Below, in pieces: positions 22,783 to 34,185 of a stretch of 64,000 nt of DNA (within the stretch, counting starts at the first letter, position 1; each line of letters starts with the position of its first letter). The stretch is taken from the NCBI GenBank assembly GCA_025765595.1, contig JAIVFH010000032.1, forward strand, positions 1 through 64,000, read 5' to 3'. A model generated the notes under the pieces. It was not told the DNA's origin and made no database searches. It was given only the letters and a program-made list of their open reading frames with translations. The DNA comes from Obelidium mucronatum. Taxonomy: Eukaryota; Chytridiomycota; Chytridiomycetes; Chytridiales; Chytriomycetaceae. The translations under genes were made by a program, and so were the position numbers.

Positions 22783-23150
22783 TTTTATAATAGACAAAAG
22801 GGAATTTGCCCTGGACTTGGAGAAAACGGACCTGTCAAACTTTCGGGACATTTACCGGAGTTTGAAATAAATAGCAGCAAACCCCCAAAAGGGGTGCAAG
22901 GATCGAGATATGAGTGTTTGATAGTCCAGACTATTAGTGGGGTCCAAAGTTAAAATGCCAACAGCCGTTTGCTGATCCCTGCCACATAGAATATATAAGA
23001 ATATATACAGGAAATAGATCGACTGAAATCTGCATGCAAATTGCACATGAAGTTTGTCGTAATTCTGTATAGATTTCAAGACTTTCAGGAGGAGAGTCAC
23101 ATAATAGGGGCCCCTAGTACCAGGATTCAGAGATGCGTAATTAACCAATA
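22783..23150 (-). promoter_or_regulatory. Upstream flank of copy B, homologous to that of copy A
   Basis: Reverse complement aligns with 1563-1882 up to the start codon, including CTATTTCCTGTATATATTCT, GGTTTGCTGCTATTTATTT and TCTATTATAAAAATG. The block is inverted relative to copy A. Conservation fades beyond about 23100. Confidence 0.7.
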
Positions 23151-23715
23151 TGGCAATTATTAAATTGTCTCTTGAAGCATTCCAGGGGTTTTGGACTTTT
23201 TCGCATATTCCAATTCAGGACTCCAAACAACCGTGATGAAATAATGATAGTCCCGTTTTGAAAGCATAAATATATGGAGCTGATACAATGGGGTATAGTC
23301 GGCACATATCTGGCAGGCAGTGGGTGGAAACTTGAAACAAGTAAAGTTAAGGGGAAAAAGTCAACAATCCATAAAAAAGAAATAAAACCTAAGAGATATC
23401 GCGCTTTTATGACAGATAATTCCTTTGAAAAGACGATTTATGGTTTCTAGCAGGATGGTTTGAGTTGCAGTCGAGTTGAGAGAGAATTTTGGGCGGGTCG
23501 ACGCTTGGACGGTCGCACGAGAATTTTAATAAAAACTAAAAAATAGTTGCAGAACTTGAAGCATGAAGGTCACAGAAATTAACCTGCATGCACTTGAGCC
23601 ATCTGTGTTTTATTAGTTGGTGAAGTTTCTCACTTCTTGGAAAAGTCTGCAAGACAACAATACATTATAAAGTTCTCTTCAACTTTATTAGCTAGCTGCA
23701 AATATGAATGTAAAA
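23151..23715. other. Intergenic, no gene seen
   Basis: About 565 bp between the upstream flank of copy B and the 3' end of the HMG-CoA reductase gene. AT-rich; no coding signature, RNA gene or repeat was recognised. Confidence 0.5.
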
Positions 23716-25304
23716 TCAAAGCTTGGATCTGATAAATAATCCAGAATCTTTCACCGCCTCCTCCTTGGGGCGATTCCGACCCATATTCTCATGGGCCGTT
23801 GCAAACTGCTGACTTGCAATGGCTGCTGAAGTTGAGAGGTCCAAGGCAAGACAATAACCTGCGATGACTTCTGCAAGCTTGCGAGAAGTTGCCTTTTCCA
23901 TAGGCTCCCATCATTTCCAAGCATTCGCGTTGTGTCGGCAAACCTGTTCCTCCGCCAACGGTTCCTGTTTACACGTTGTCAGAAGAAAGCCATCACGATT
24001 AATCCAATAGTACTGATTCATCTTACCAATCACTAAACAGTAGAGCACGATCGATGCTTGAACAGCACCAGTTGGATATTCCAAACATGGTTCAATCCAC
24101 TCAACAGTCGAAATCAGCTGCAGAGCTTTCATACACAGAAGCAATATCCTAAAATTTGATATTTACGCGTAAGATACTTGCAAGTGTAAATCCAGAAATC
24201 ATACCTGTCCACAAGCGGCAAACACTGCAGCAATAACGTTGGCACAGTTCGGAGAGCATCCATGAGTTCCCAAATGAGCATTCGTAGCGGCTTTAGTCAC
24301 CTTGTATCCTTCGACAAGATCTACAGGATTCACTTTCAACGTTGACCAAACAACTTCAGAAGGAAGAACACAACGCGCATAGGCACTGATTCCTCTTCCC
24401 CGTTCAATATTGAGTTGAGAAAGCTTCTTATCACTTGAAATGTTTCCTTCAACCATGAAACGGACAACCTCGATCGTTGGTTCATTCGACAAAGTGGCTG
24501 TTTCATTGTATTTTTCGATTTCAGAGGCAATGAATTGAGTGCATTCCCAGGTACATTTCGTGGTCATATTTTGGCCAGCTGCATCACCAGTTTCGTAGAG
24601 GAAGCAATATGTAAAGCCGTTTCAACAGTCTTGAAGTCGAGCTCAATCAAGTGAGCATGTGACGAAAACTGCGCCACCACTTTTCGGAATGTGGGGACAC
24701 CGATTTTCTGGATGAGAGTCCTTCATCAAATGGACTTGATTCAGGTCCTCCAATACCCAAACTGGGGCGCGGATCATCCTCTGACGGGTTGTTCCAACCT
24801 AAAAAATTTCTTACGTTTCAGCAATGCCGATGAATGTTGAAAATGTTTCAGGGCTTAACTGTTACACCCCCAGATTTATTTAATGCCGAAGCGCCACGAG
24901 TGATGGATGCGACAAGAGCTCCTTCAGTTGTCGCGATTGGGCAGAATATGAATCCCGTTGATTTCTCCCCGTTGAACAGGAGCGGCCCTTGATTGCAAAA
25001 TCAGAACGAATAAATACACAACATTCATTCTTATATTTTTTGTACCTGCAGCAGCGACGGGGATTTTGATCAAGCCGATGGGATTCTCAATGTTGCTTTT
25101 CAAGGACTCCACATTGATATTGTCGTCAGCCCACCAGTTACCAAGCTCTACCAAAGAAGCGCCTGTGAATTCTTGTAACCATTCTCTTCTTTTATCTGCT
25201 GCTTGTTTGGTCCTTTTCCCGCGGAGAGGCATCTTGGGAATGTAGCTTGTGCGACCCTCGGTTGTGAAAGGGGTTTCGGCAATCGCAGCAGATGTAGAGT
25301 TCAT
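23716..25304 (-). CDS. HMG-CoA reductase, soluble form, with several frame breaks
   Basis: HMG-CoA reductase reduces HMG-CoA to mevalonate with NADPH. Family signatures are in order: ENPIGLIKIPVAAAG-PLLFNG (catalytic Glu), GDAAGQNMTTK (catalytic Asp region), GNISSDKK (catalytic Lys), GCSPNCANVIAAVFAACGQD, GTVGGGTGLPTQ (cofactor loop) and AHENMGRNRP (catalytic His). No N-terminal membrane anchor is present, so the enzyme should be soluble, unlike yeast Hmg1/2. Introns interrupt it at about 24990-25045, 24800-24850, 24150-24205 and 23955-24005. At least four one-base shifts are needed (near 24720, 24610, 24110, 23895). Either a pseudogene or an assembly problem. It diverges from a Zn2Cys6 regulator. 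Confidence 0.8.
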
Positions 25305-25697
25305 TCAGTCGTTATTTTTCGATAAGATGTATTTTGGAATTAGGATCCTTTCGTTTTTATATTCGTGTCACTGTCACTGTTTCATACTTGGAAAAAAATC
25401 TTCGTATGCTGTTGAAACGTCAGGTCTCACCCTCATTTTGTTTTATGTTTCTTTCTTACATCACTATCATAATCATACTAATGAAACGCGCATTGCTTGA
25501 AACGAAAACGAAAAATAGTGTGGTGGCAGTGGAGGTGCCACAAGGTTTAGTGTTGAACGGAATAGAACAAAGCATCCATGGTGTCAATTAACAGCTTGCT
25601 TGGCGACAGACTACTTCATGCTTTCTTAACTAGTAGTTGGTTCGGACCAAGAGAGAGAGATAAAATTTCACTGTTCAGGTTCGTTTCTAGAACACTC
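25305..25697. promoter_or_regulatory. Divergent region between HMG-CoA reductase and Zn2Cys6 regulator
   Basis: A 393-bp interval separates the two start codons. No CGG-N-CCG pair typical of Zn2Cys6 binding sites stands out. Short open frames here have no signature. Confidence 0.45.
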
Positions 25698-27374
25698 ATG
25701 AACGTTCAACATCGGCCAGCACCGTGTTTGAGGTAAAACTGCAGACAAGGTCGGAAATGAACCTCATCACACAAATAGATGTCGGCGACAAAAGAAGCGA
25801 TGTGATCAAGTCAAGCCAGCATGCGAGAGGTGTGTGTTGATGGGCAAAGAGCTAGAGTGCCAGTATCCAGTACCAAGAAAAAGAACACCAAGAACCACAA
25901 GAACCAACACCACAACAACAAGTACAATTCCAGAATCCACACGGGTCGGTACTTAGTCATGTCATCACAGCTTTAGAGACACCTCTGGATGACTTTGAAG
26001 ACCGCGACTGGACCGTGCAGGACCCCGACTTGATGGCCTCCCAAGCCGACTGGCTGCTCATGTTTACGTTCCTGACGACGAACGAGCGCTCTGGCCAGCT
26101 GCGGCTCTCTGTCGACGTGCAGCGGTTTCCTGGCAACGTTTTTCACGCAACCGGCGGCGCTGCGCCTAACGTTCTGCGCGTTTCGCGGCGCACTTTGCGT
26201 CGCCGGCCGTCGCAGGAGGGCGTCGCGCTGTCGTACTACGTGCGCGCCAGGAAGGCGGTGCTGCGCGCGCCGCCGACGTACCAGACGGCGCAGGCGTTCT
26301 GCTGGATCTTCGGCTTTTCGTACTGGAAGGGCCAGCCGGCCGTCGGCGCGCCGTTCTTCAAGGCCGCGCTGGCGCTGGCCGCTGCGCTGCGGCTGGCCGT
26401 CGACCCGCACGCCCTGGACTTGTCAGAGAGCGAGAAGGAAGAGCGGCGCCGCCTGTACTGGAACCTGTACTACGCGGTCAAGATTGCCCAGTCGACGTCT
26501 AACGACTTTGACGCTGTCAACCTGTCCGTCGACAAGGTGAATCCGCCGCGTGCAATCACTGAGCCTTATGTGGCACACATTTCCTTTGACTCGTTCCCCT
26601 CAGTTTGCGCCGTCATTGACTTGATTGTCGTGATTCGTCGGCATTACTTTACGGGTCCGGGCACTTTGTCCAATGTTTTAGATAACCCAGGCTGGCAGAG
26701 TGTTGCCCAACGGTTGCGGGAGGTGCATGGCAAGGTAAATCTCCCTCAGTCATCAATGCCGTGATTCCTGCATTTACATCTTTCAACTGCAGGTCCCAGT
26801 ACATTACATTCTGGTGCCCGAATCTGCTGAAATGATCACAGACGCCGACCACTCGCGCTTCATCAATCAACTGTACGCCATCCCACGTCACGAAATCAGG
26901 TTTCTTCTCGGAATGAACCTCAACATACTCTCTTCAATATCACTCCTCCACCGATCCAAACTCTTTCTCAGCGGTTTAAACTCTTGCACCCCAACATCAT
27001 TGGATCCAGACTCCAAAAAAATCATATCCACTGCCATCACCCAAGCACTCCAGTCTGCACACAGAATCGCCTGTCTCATCTCCTTCCTCCTTGAAATGAT
27101 AAGTGACCCCACACAAAAGACGTACTTTGGTTCCACGCTCTTTGAATGGAACACTTTCCTGACAAACCCAATCTTTGAAGCAATCATTGTTTTCTGGTTT
27201 ATTCAATGCCGAATGAATCCGGAATGGTGGGGGTTTGTCGAGAGGGGCAATTGTCCACGCGATGTTGTGAGGCAACGTATTTTGGATATGATTTCGGTTC
27301 TGGAGAATGCGGCGAGTTATCAGAAAGAGTTATTGGCGCCTCATGTCGTTTGTGTTAAAGCAATGTTGGAATGA
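25698..27374 (+). CDS. Zn2Cys6 transcription factor with fungal middle-homology domain (507 aa)
   Basis: Exons 25698-25732, 25779-25921, 25971-26734 and 26793-27374 join in phase. The first intron splits the zinc cluster: PCLRC at the end of exon 1 and RRQKKRC...PACERC...ELEC in exon 2 give CX2CX6CX6CX2CX8C, the binuclear cluster that binds CGG triplets. The rest matches the fungal_trans regulatory region (LALAAALRLAVDPHALDLSESEKEERRRLYW). Start at 25698 is chosen because it supplies the first two cysteines. Exon 3 up to about 26530 is strikingly GC-rich, then composition drops. Divergent placement suggests, without proof, control of the reductase. Confidence 0.88.
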
Positions 27375-27412
27375 GATGGATGGTGTTGCTGGTGAGTTGT
27401 AGATTCTGCACC

Positions 27413-27440
27413 TTTTTTTTTTTTTTTTTTTTTTTTTTTT
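27413..27440 (+). repeat. Poly-T tract
   Basis: Twenty-eight T in a row, then G and eight more T, in the 401-bp gap between the transcription factor and the subtilase gene. The rest of 27375-27775 shows nothing recognisable except an A/T-rich stretch at 27710-27775 just before the next ATG. Confidence 0.95.
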
Positions 27441-27775
27441 GTTTTTTTTGGGTTTTCATCACCCATCAACTCACATATTACTCCAAATCACAAGGGCTCA
27501 CAAGGGCAACAAGAAAACAATAGTGACACAGCAGCTGGAAGCTCGGCATGAAGGTGGTTTCCCTTGGAGGAAACGATGAAATCACTGAACAACAAGAACC
27601 AATGACAAAGGAGCCGTGGTGCTTTTTGGGACTTTTGGGATTGGAAGTGGCAGGCGGAGTTCGATGGCGCGCTTCCAAAGAAGAAGACTGGCGGCTCTTT
27701 TGGCTGCTGAATTAATTAATAATTTAAAATAAAGAATAAATAAATTAAAATAAAGTAAAATAAACTTGACCAAAA

Positions 27776-29429
27776 ATGCTCATCCTTTCTGCTGCTTTGC
27801 TGGCGGCACTTGTTGCCAACGCACAGCTTCTCCTTCCCGACCTGTCACTGTCGCAAGCACTTCGCTCAGAGTACGAAGCAAACGCGCAAATTGCCCCTCT
27901 CTATACCGCGCCACCCGGAAAGAGAATCCTTGGTTCTTACATTGCTGTGCTTGACGATGACTCAGAAGTATCAACTCTAAGCACGGCTTCTCTCTCAGCA
28001 AAAGCAATTGTCGAGGTACGCAAGCATTTAAATCCGGGTGGGTTCTATGCTTAAAACTCAAAAATAACAACAGCCCTTTGGTTTCTCTGACGCCCTCCTC
28101 CGAGCCGCAGCCACCGCTCCACCCTCAGCCACAAAGTTCCCCCGTGGTTTCATCCTCAAGAACATTTCCCGCCGCGATTTGGCCAAAGTACGAGCGATGG
28201 CTGGGTTCAAGTGGATTGAAGAAGACCAACTTGTGTCAACAGCTGTTCCAGTTCCTGGCTTTATCCCAGAGGAAGGCGAGGTTGTGCAAAACAGTCCTCC
28301 TTGGGGTCTTGCGCGAGTGTCGCATGAATTGAAACCTGACTTTGCACGAGGTAAGTTTGTGTGTGTGTATGCGAGGTGTCTTTGATGACGCGACTTGGAT
28401 TTTAAAACGGATGCACGAAAAATTCAGTTGACGACTACGTTTACTTCAAGAACGATGGTTTGGGTGTCGATGTATATGTTGTTGATACTGGAATCAATAT
28501 CAATCATGTGGAGTTTGAAGGCCGTGCTGTGTGGGGACAAACGATTCCCGAAGGAGTAAGCATGCCATTTAATTTTCCTGCACGTACATACAAAAAGCAG
28601 GTTACTCACCTTTTTTTTTCTAGGACAAGGACGAAGACGGAAACGGTCATGGAACTCACGTTGCCGGAACAATCTCGGGAAAGACTTTTGGCGTCGCCAA
28701 AAAGGCAAATGCTATTGCCGTCAAAGTGTTGCGGTCGAATGGATCTGGATCCATGTCGGATGTGTTGAAGGGAATCGAATGGGTTGCACGGGACCATATT
28801 GAAAAGAACCAAAAGGCGGCCGGTGGAGTATCCACGTACAAACGCACTGGAAACAAGAAATCTGTTGCCAACATGTCTCTTGGTGGTGGGAAGTCGGATG
28901 CACTTGACCGCGGTGTTGATGGTGCAGTTTCTGTTGGAGTTCACTTTGCGGTAGCTGCAGGGAATGATAACCAAGATGCATGCAAGTACTCTCCGGCTGC
29001 CTCTAGAAAGGCGATTACAGTTCTTGCTACTACTATTGATGATGACCGTGCGACTTTCTCCAACTGGGGAAAGTGTGTTGACATTGGAGCTCCTGGACAC
29101 TTGATTCTTTCCACTTGGATTGGATCCCCGACTGCCAACAACACCATCTCTGGAACGTCTATGGCGTCTCCACATGTGGCGGGAGTCGTTGCTGCCTATG
29201 TTTCTCGCGTTGACAGTGGTTGGGATACTGCGACGCCAGAGCAGTTGAAACAGAGATTGTTCGACGTCAGTGTCAAGAATGTTATTAAGGTAATGTATTT
29301 GATTGTGCACATTGGAAATGCGCTTATATTCTTGCGATTCAGGGTATGCCAAAGCGCCAGGGAACCAAAAACCGCCTCTTGTACAACAGTGCTCCAGCGC
29401 ATGAACATGAGAGTGGAGAGAGTCTTTGA
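27776..29429 (+). CDS. Cerevisin-type S8 subtilisin-like serine protease (465 aa)
   Basis: Exons 27776-28015, 28074-28350, 28428-28555, 28624-29289, 29343-29429, all in phase. A signal peptide ([15 protein letters not shown]) is followed by an I9-type propeptide (GSYIAVL...; [10 protein letters not shown]) and the S8 catalytic domain. The triad is visible: Asp in VYVVDTGIN, His in [11 protein letters not shown], Ser in [11 protein letters not shown], with the oxyanion Asn in VAAGNDN. This is the proteinase K/cerevisin group, secreted or vacuolar. It ends 87 bp before the GUF1 start codon. Frame intact. Confidence 0.95.
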
Positions 29430-29516
29430 TTAAATTGGCTGATAATACCTGATTCGATATTACCCAAAAATAACTCTGATAATTTATTCATGCTTAATTC
29501 TCTCTTTTTTTTTTTA

Positions 29517-31738
29517 ATGTTGTCAAAATGCAACAAACACCTCAGCAGGATACTGCGACCGCAATGTCGATTGACCTGCAAGCGACTCTCGAGCACAAAT
29601 TTATCAAATGAACTTATTACCGATTTCGCATCATTTACACCCGACAAGATCCGAAACTTCAGCATGTAACGTTGATGTGTGTTTGACTAGTTCGTTGGGT
29701 TAACTCCAAGTGCATCTTTTCAGCATCGCCCACATTGACCATGGCAAAAGTACTCTTGCTGATCGTCTCTTGGAACTCACTGGAACAATCAAGAAAGTAG
29801 AAAAGGGGCAACAAGAAGGCCGAGTCCTAGACAAACTGAAAGTAGAAAAGGAACGAGGAATAACAGTCAAAGCCCAGACCGCATCCATGTTTTACAAAGA
29901 TCCAGAAACTCAAGAGACATATCTCTTGAACCTGATTGACACACCCTGGACACGTGGACTTTAGCTACGAAGTATCCCGATCCCTCAGCGCCTGTCAAGG
30001 AACCTTGCTCCTGATTGACGCAAGTCAAGGAATCCAAGCTCAAACTGTAGCCAACTTTTTCCTTGCCTTCAGCGAGAACCTGGCGGTAGTTCCTGTCTTG
30101 AACAAGGTGGATCTACCAGGCTCAGACCCACAAAAAGTTCTCAAACAAATCGAATCCACTTTCGAACTCGATACCTCTCCAGGCAGTGTTCTTGAAATCA
30201 GTGCCAAGACGGGACTGGGTGTCCCCGCTGTTCTACGGCAGATTGTCGCAGACATCCCGCCGCCCCAGCTTGGCTCCCCTACAGATGAATTCAAGGCGCT
30301 TTTGTTTGATACATGGTATGATGCGTACGTGGGCGTCGTCTGTCTGGTTGCAGTTCACAGTGGGACTTTGAGAACGGGGTCAACGAATCACATCGCATCA
30401 CACGAAACTAACGTATGAAGTAACCCAGCTGGGGATCATGCACCCAGAGCAGACCCCGACGCCGTGTCTTACGGTCGGGCAAGTCGGGTACCTCCATCTG
30501 GGCATGAAAACAACGCGCGACGCACACATTGGAGATACCTTTTACGCTGGGAACTCTGTGAATCCGCCGACACCGTTTCCAGGGTTCAAGCCGGCAAAGT
30601 CGATGGTGTTTGCGGGAGCGTATCCGATGGATGCGAGTGAGTTTCCGAAAATGCAGGAGGCGATTGATCGTTTGACGTTGAATGATGCGAGTGTGGCTGT
30701 GGCGAGAGAGACGTCGAGTGCGCTTGGGCAAGGATTTAGATTGGGGTTTTTGGGGACGTTGCATATGGATGTGTTTCGGCAGCGATTAGAGGAGGAGCAT
30801 GATTCGACGGTTATTAATACGGCGCCGACCGTTAGTTTCCAAGTCGCGTATAAAAACGAAAGTAAAGTAACGGGGCTGGAAGTAGATCGTGCTAGTGGGA
30901 GGAAAATGAAGGTGATTCGGAATCCTGCAGAGTTTCCTGAGCCAGATGAGTTGGCGAATGTTGAAGCGTTTTACGAACCTATGGTTGTGGGGACTTTGAT
31001 TTGTCCTCTGGAGTATGTTGGGTCTTTGATGGAGTTGTGCGGGGTATGTTTGGTTTTCTTCTTTGCTCTGTTGTTTTTCTTTTCTGCATTTACTTATATT
31101 GGAATTTAACTTTTTTAGAGCCATCGTGGAGAGCAACTAGAATATACTTGTATCGACGACTCCCGTGTGCTGTTGAAGGTATATTGCTTTATCTTCGACG
31201 AAACCTCATTCAAACACCATTAATCATAAAAACAGTATAAACTACCAATGTCTGAAATCTTGATTGACTTTTATGACCAATTGAAATCACGAACCCAAGG
31301 ATACGCTACTTTTGACTATGAAGAAGCCGGGTTATCAAGAATCAGACCTTGTCAAAGTAAACCTCCTGCTCAACGGAAAACCCGTCGACGCTCTCGCAAC
31401 AATTGTGCATCGCAATGCAAGTGCGAATGTTGCCAAAGAATGGGTAAAGCGGTTAAAGGCCGTCATGGATCGCCAGCTCGTTGAGATTGTGATTCAAGCT
31501 TCGATTAATGGGAAAGTTGTGAGCAGAGAGACTATTAGCGCGTTGCGGAAAGATGTGACTGCCAAGCTGTATGGAGGAGATATCACGCGGAAAATGAAGT
31601 TGCTAGGATAAACAAAAAGCTGGAAAGAAGAGAATGAAAGCTGTAGCGGGGGGCATCCAATTACCTCAAGAAGCTTTTTTGAGTTTGATTAATGGTGGAA
31701 AGGACAGTGGAGGAGGGAATCCCGTCAGCAAGAAATAA
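29517..31738 (+). CDS. GUF1: Mitochondrial translation GTPase GUF1/LepA (675 aa after discounting four extra bases)
   Basis: Exons 29517-29665, 29724-31043, 31119-31178, 31236-31738. A basic, acid-poor N-terminus (mitochondrial presequence) leads into [22 protein letters not shown] (G1), the [17 protein letters not shown]3 box, NKVDLPGSD (G4) and SAKTGLG (G5). The C-terminus has the LepA-specific [19 protein letters not shown] and [19 protein letters not shown]1 is the elongation factor 4 that back-translocates stalled mitochondrial ribosomes. Four +1 breaks are seen, each in a short run of G or C: near 29947 (ACACCCTGG), 30377 (ACGGGGTC), 31328 (GCCGGGTT) and 31608 (CTAGGAT). Restoring frame extends the gene from the apparent stop at 31611 to 31738, matching the family's C-terminus. 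Confidence 0.9.
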
Positions 31739-32369
31739 AAAAAGGGCGTTGAAACAATTATAATGAACTGCTGAAGTCACTGGAATCAAGCATCCTTCCG
31801 TCCATGGAACAGCCTCCATTCATTCAATCTTGATATTTGAACAGTCCGCCTGGCGAGTCCACCCAGTCTGTGTTTTTGAGCGGCCTTGGCTTGAGTCGCT
31901 TTGACGCAGCTTGACCACACGTCGTCCGAAGCATATAACCGCCGAACGCCGACGCGATTTGACTGTGTGTGCGCATGACGCCGCAGGAAAGAGATTTAAG
32001 TTCCTAAATCATTCTCCTTTTCCAAAAAAAAAATAAGGTTGGTATATGGGTGGCTGCCAAGGGCCGCAACCGCGACATGAAACCCGTTGATTTTGACTTT
32101 CTCAGCCATGAAGCATTTGTAAATGAAAAATTCAGTCAAACTGTGTGGGGATAAGCCTTCACGCATTTTTCTTGCCTCTCTCATTGACTCCCAAGCACTT
32201 TGAAAAAGCCTTGCCATTACTCCAGACAACTCTGGTCGAATCGCATTTTGGAAAAACATATGACGCGTTTATTCCTTCTTGAAATAGTTATGGTAGTACT
32301 ATATTAGCACTGCAGGGTTCAAAAGACCTGCCCATAAAGGTTTCCCGGTGGTGGTGGCCGCAGCAGCAG
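31739..32369. other. Intergenic with one unassigned short frame
   Basis: A minus-strand frame at 31996-32259 (87 codons) has no recognised family or splice context. Nothing else stands out before the decayed hairpin array. Confidence 0.4.
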
Positions 32370-32600
32370 GTCCAATATGGCGAGAATTGGTTTGAAAGTA
32401 GTGCTGATAGTGGCAGAAGCACGATAAGAAGAAAAGACACCTCCTCTCGCCATGATTAATGAGGTCCTATAATGGCGAAAGTCGGTTCGAAATGAATGTT
32501 TGAGTTGTGGTCAAGCAGTAATAGAATATCCAAGTAAGTCCCCACCCTCCAGGGGTTAAAAAACCTGACTAGAGAGCGGAAGCAGACTTTCGTGATGCAT
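32370..32600 (-). repeat. Decayed hairpin array C
   Basis: One H1 (CTCTCGCC-ATGATTAATGAGGTCC-...GGCGAAAG, about 32453-32483) and one H2 (CCCTCCAGGGGTTAAAAAACCTGACTAGAG, about 32545-32578) match array B with mismatches; a partial GGCGAGAA TTGG remnant lies near 32378. The H1 stem has one mispair and the H2 loop has lost GAGA, so the array is degraded together with the adjacent gene fragment. Confidence 0.8.
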
Positions 32601-33330
32601 GATAAAGCTGAACTGTTTGTGTGTACTTTGACTTGCAACACATTTTTCGGCCTCTGGACTTCTATTCTTGCGATTGGTGAGATTCACGGGACCCCTGGAA
32701 CACCTCCCAATAATTAAGGCTTTGCCCATTTTGTAGTTTTTTCCTGGCGATTGGTGAGATTCGTGGGACCTCTTGGAACAACTCCCCACAACAATAAAAG
32801 ACCCAGGAGAAAGTTTCAATGCCGTTATAGCTGAAATTCCTTCAAACTGGGGAACCAGCTCCTTCCCCGGCGCTTCTGCAATGGCAACAGTATGCACTGG
32901 GAAAATAAAACCTGCGGCAAGTAGAAGTGTGGTGGGAACCAAGGCAGACGCCGCTTCCAAAATTTCTCCAACTCCCGGCACTTCCGCAACGGCAACAGCA
33001 GGTAGTGGGAAAATAAACCCTGCAGCCAGTACAAGTGGGACAGGAGCCTGGGCAGACGCCGTCTCCAAAGAATAACCAGTTGCCATGACAAACTTCTCCA
33101 GTTGAATATTGACAGCCGTGACTTTGGCTATGAGCGCGAAAGTCACGTGCTGGCCTTTGCATCGCTGTGTGATCACACAGGCTACAAAGTCGTCCAGTTG
33201 TTTTTTCACCTGTGTACCCTGATAAAGTAAAATGGCATAAGTGCGCTTTCAAAATTCTTTTTTATAATAGACAAAAGGGAATTGCAATAAATCAGTGCGC
33301 TCTGTCTTCAAAGCAGATTCAGCTCTTGTG
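32601..33330 (-). pseudogene. Copy C of the membrane coiled-coil gene, rearranged remnant
   Basis: A minus-strand frame from 33209 down reads KKQLDDFVACVITQRCKGQH, then runs in one frame into a Pro/Ala/Val tail (GYSLETASAQAPVPLV) matching copy B after its frame break. Immediately upstream (33235-33285) sits the 5' flank and exon-1 homology with the start codon changed to AAG, and beyond it (33285-33335) an exon-2 fragment. Exons 2-4 are missing between. The tail shows an internal tandem duplication (LAAGFIFPL repeated) and runs into the third-motif block at 32660-32800. No intact product is expected. Confidence 0.8.
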
Positions 33331-33934
33331 GATGATGTTGATGATGGGGGGCTGAGAAAACAATCAGTTGAATTAATGAACAAACTGAGAAGAATGTCAG
33401 AATGATGCATGGATGGCTTGATTTATCTTTGAAAGCTTTCAGGGGTTTATTGGAAGAGACAAGAACAACAAACAATCCACCTTCTTGTCAAATCCACATA
33501 TTCAATTGTACCACCCTACCAGAGGATTTCTCTTTGGAAGAGGATATAGGAGCACACACTCCCACTTTCTAGGTTTTGCGGATGCCAAAGCTCCCACTGG
33601 GACTCCTCCTCAGAGTGACAGTTCTCACATTACTGAACCAAATGCTTTTATTGGTAGGTTGCAATGGCTTCACTTGTTGAACAGGCTCAAGAAGAAGAAG
33701 TATAACAAAAAAAAGAAATAAACAGCTTCGTCAAAAGAAGAGTTTCCCATTTTGATAACGTGTTGGTGGATATTCTATTTGTTTGTATGTGTAAAAACAA
33801 AAATAAATAACACAGAATTCAATCTTTAATATATTTTACTTGTTTGTTTGCATGTGTCAAACCAAATAAATAACACATAATTTAATGAAGAAAAACAAAG
33901 GGAAAATTACTCCTTAAATACAAATTCCAGGCCC
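33331..33934. other. Intergenic, no gene seen
   Basis: A frame at 33485-33721 ends in a Lys run and has no family signature. A near-repeat of TTGTTTG(T/C)ATGTGT...AAATAAATAACACA occurs at about 33779-33815 and 33842-33878. Confidence 0.4.
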
Positions 33935-33942
33935 AAAAATCT

Positions 33943-34051
33943 CACCTAGTCTTTTTGGCTATTATTATAAATAATGAAAAAAAATTGTTCAACTCACACA
34001 TTGTCCATGCCCCAAAAAAAGAGACGCGTCAAGAGTCAAAAAAAATTGTCA
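33943..34051 (+). repeat. Left terminal inverted repeat of the KDZ element
   Basis: Starts CACCTAGTCTTTTTGGC and continues through TTCAACTCACACATTGTCC and CCCCAAAAAAAGAGACGCGT; pairs with 40437-40542. Confidence 0.95.
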
Positions 34052-34185
34052 AAGTTTGGAGCACAACCCAAACAACAGATGGTAGAATCACCCCAAAACA
34101 ACGCTTAGTGTCCGTATCTATGTCTGATTCCATTCCACATCAGGCAAAAGAAAAGAGGAATCGTAATTCCTGAAACGACCACGGC

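Noticed and set aside
33485..33721. 78-codon frame ending in poly-Lys
   Set aside because: No family match, low-complexity end and no splice context.
33955..34173. Protein frame starting MAIIINN at both ends of the KDZ element
   Set aside because: It lies within the terminal inverted repeat and appears on both strands because of it.
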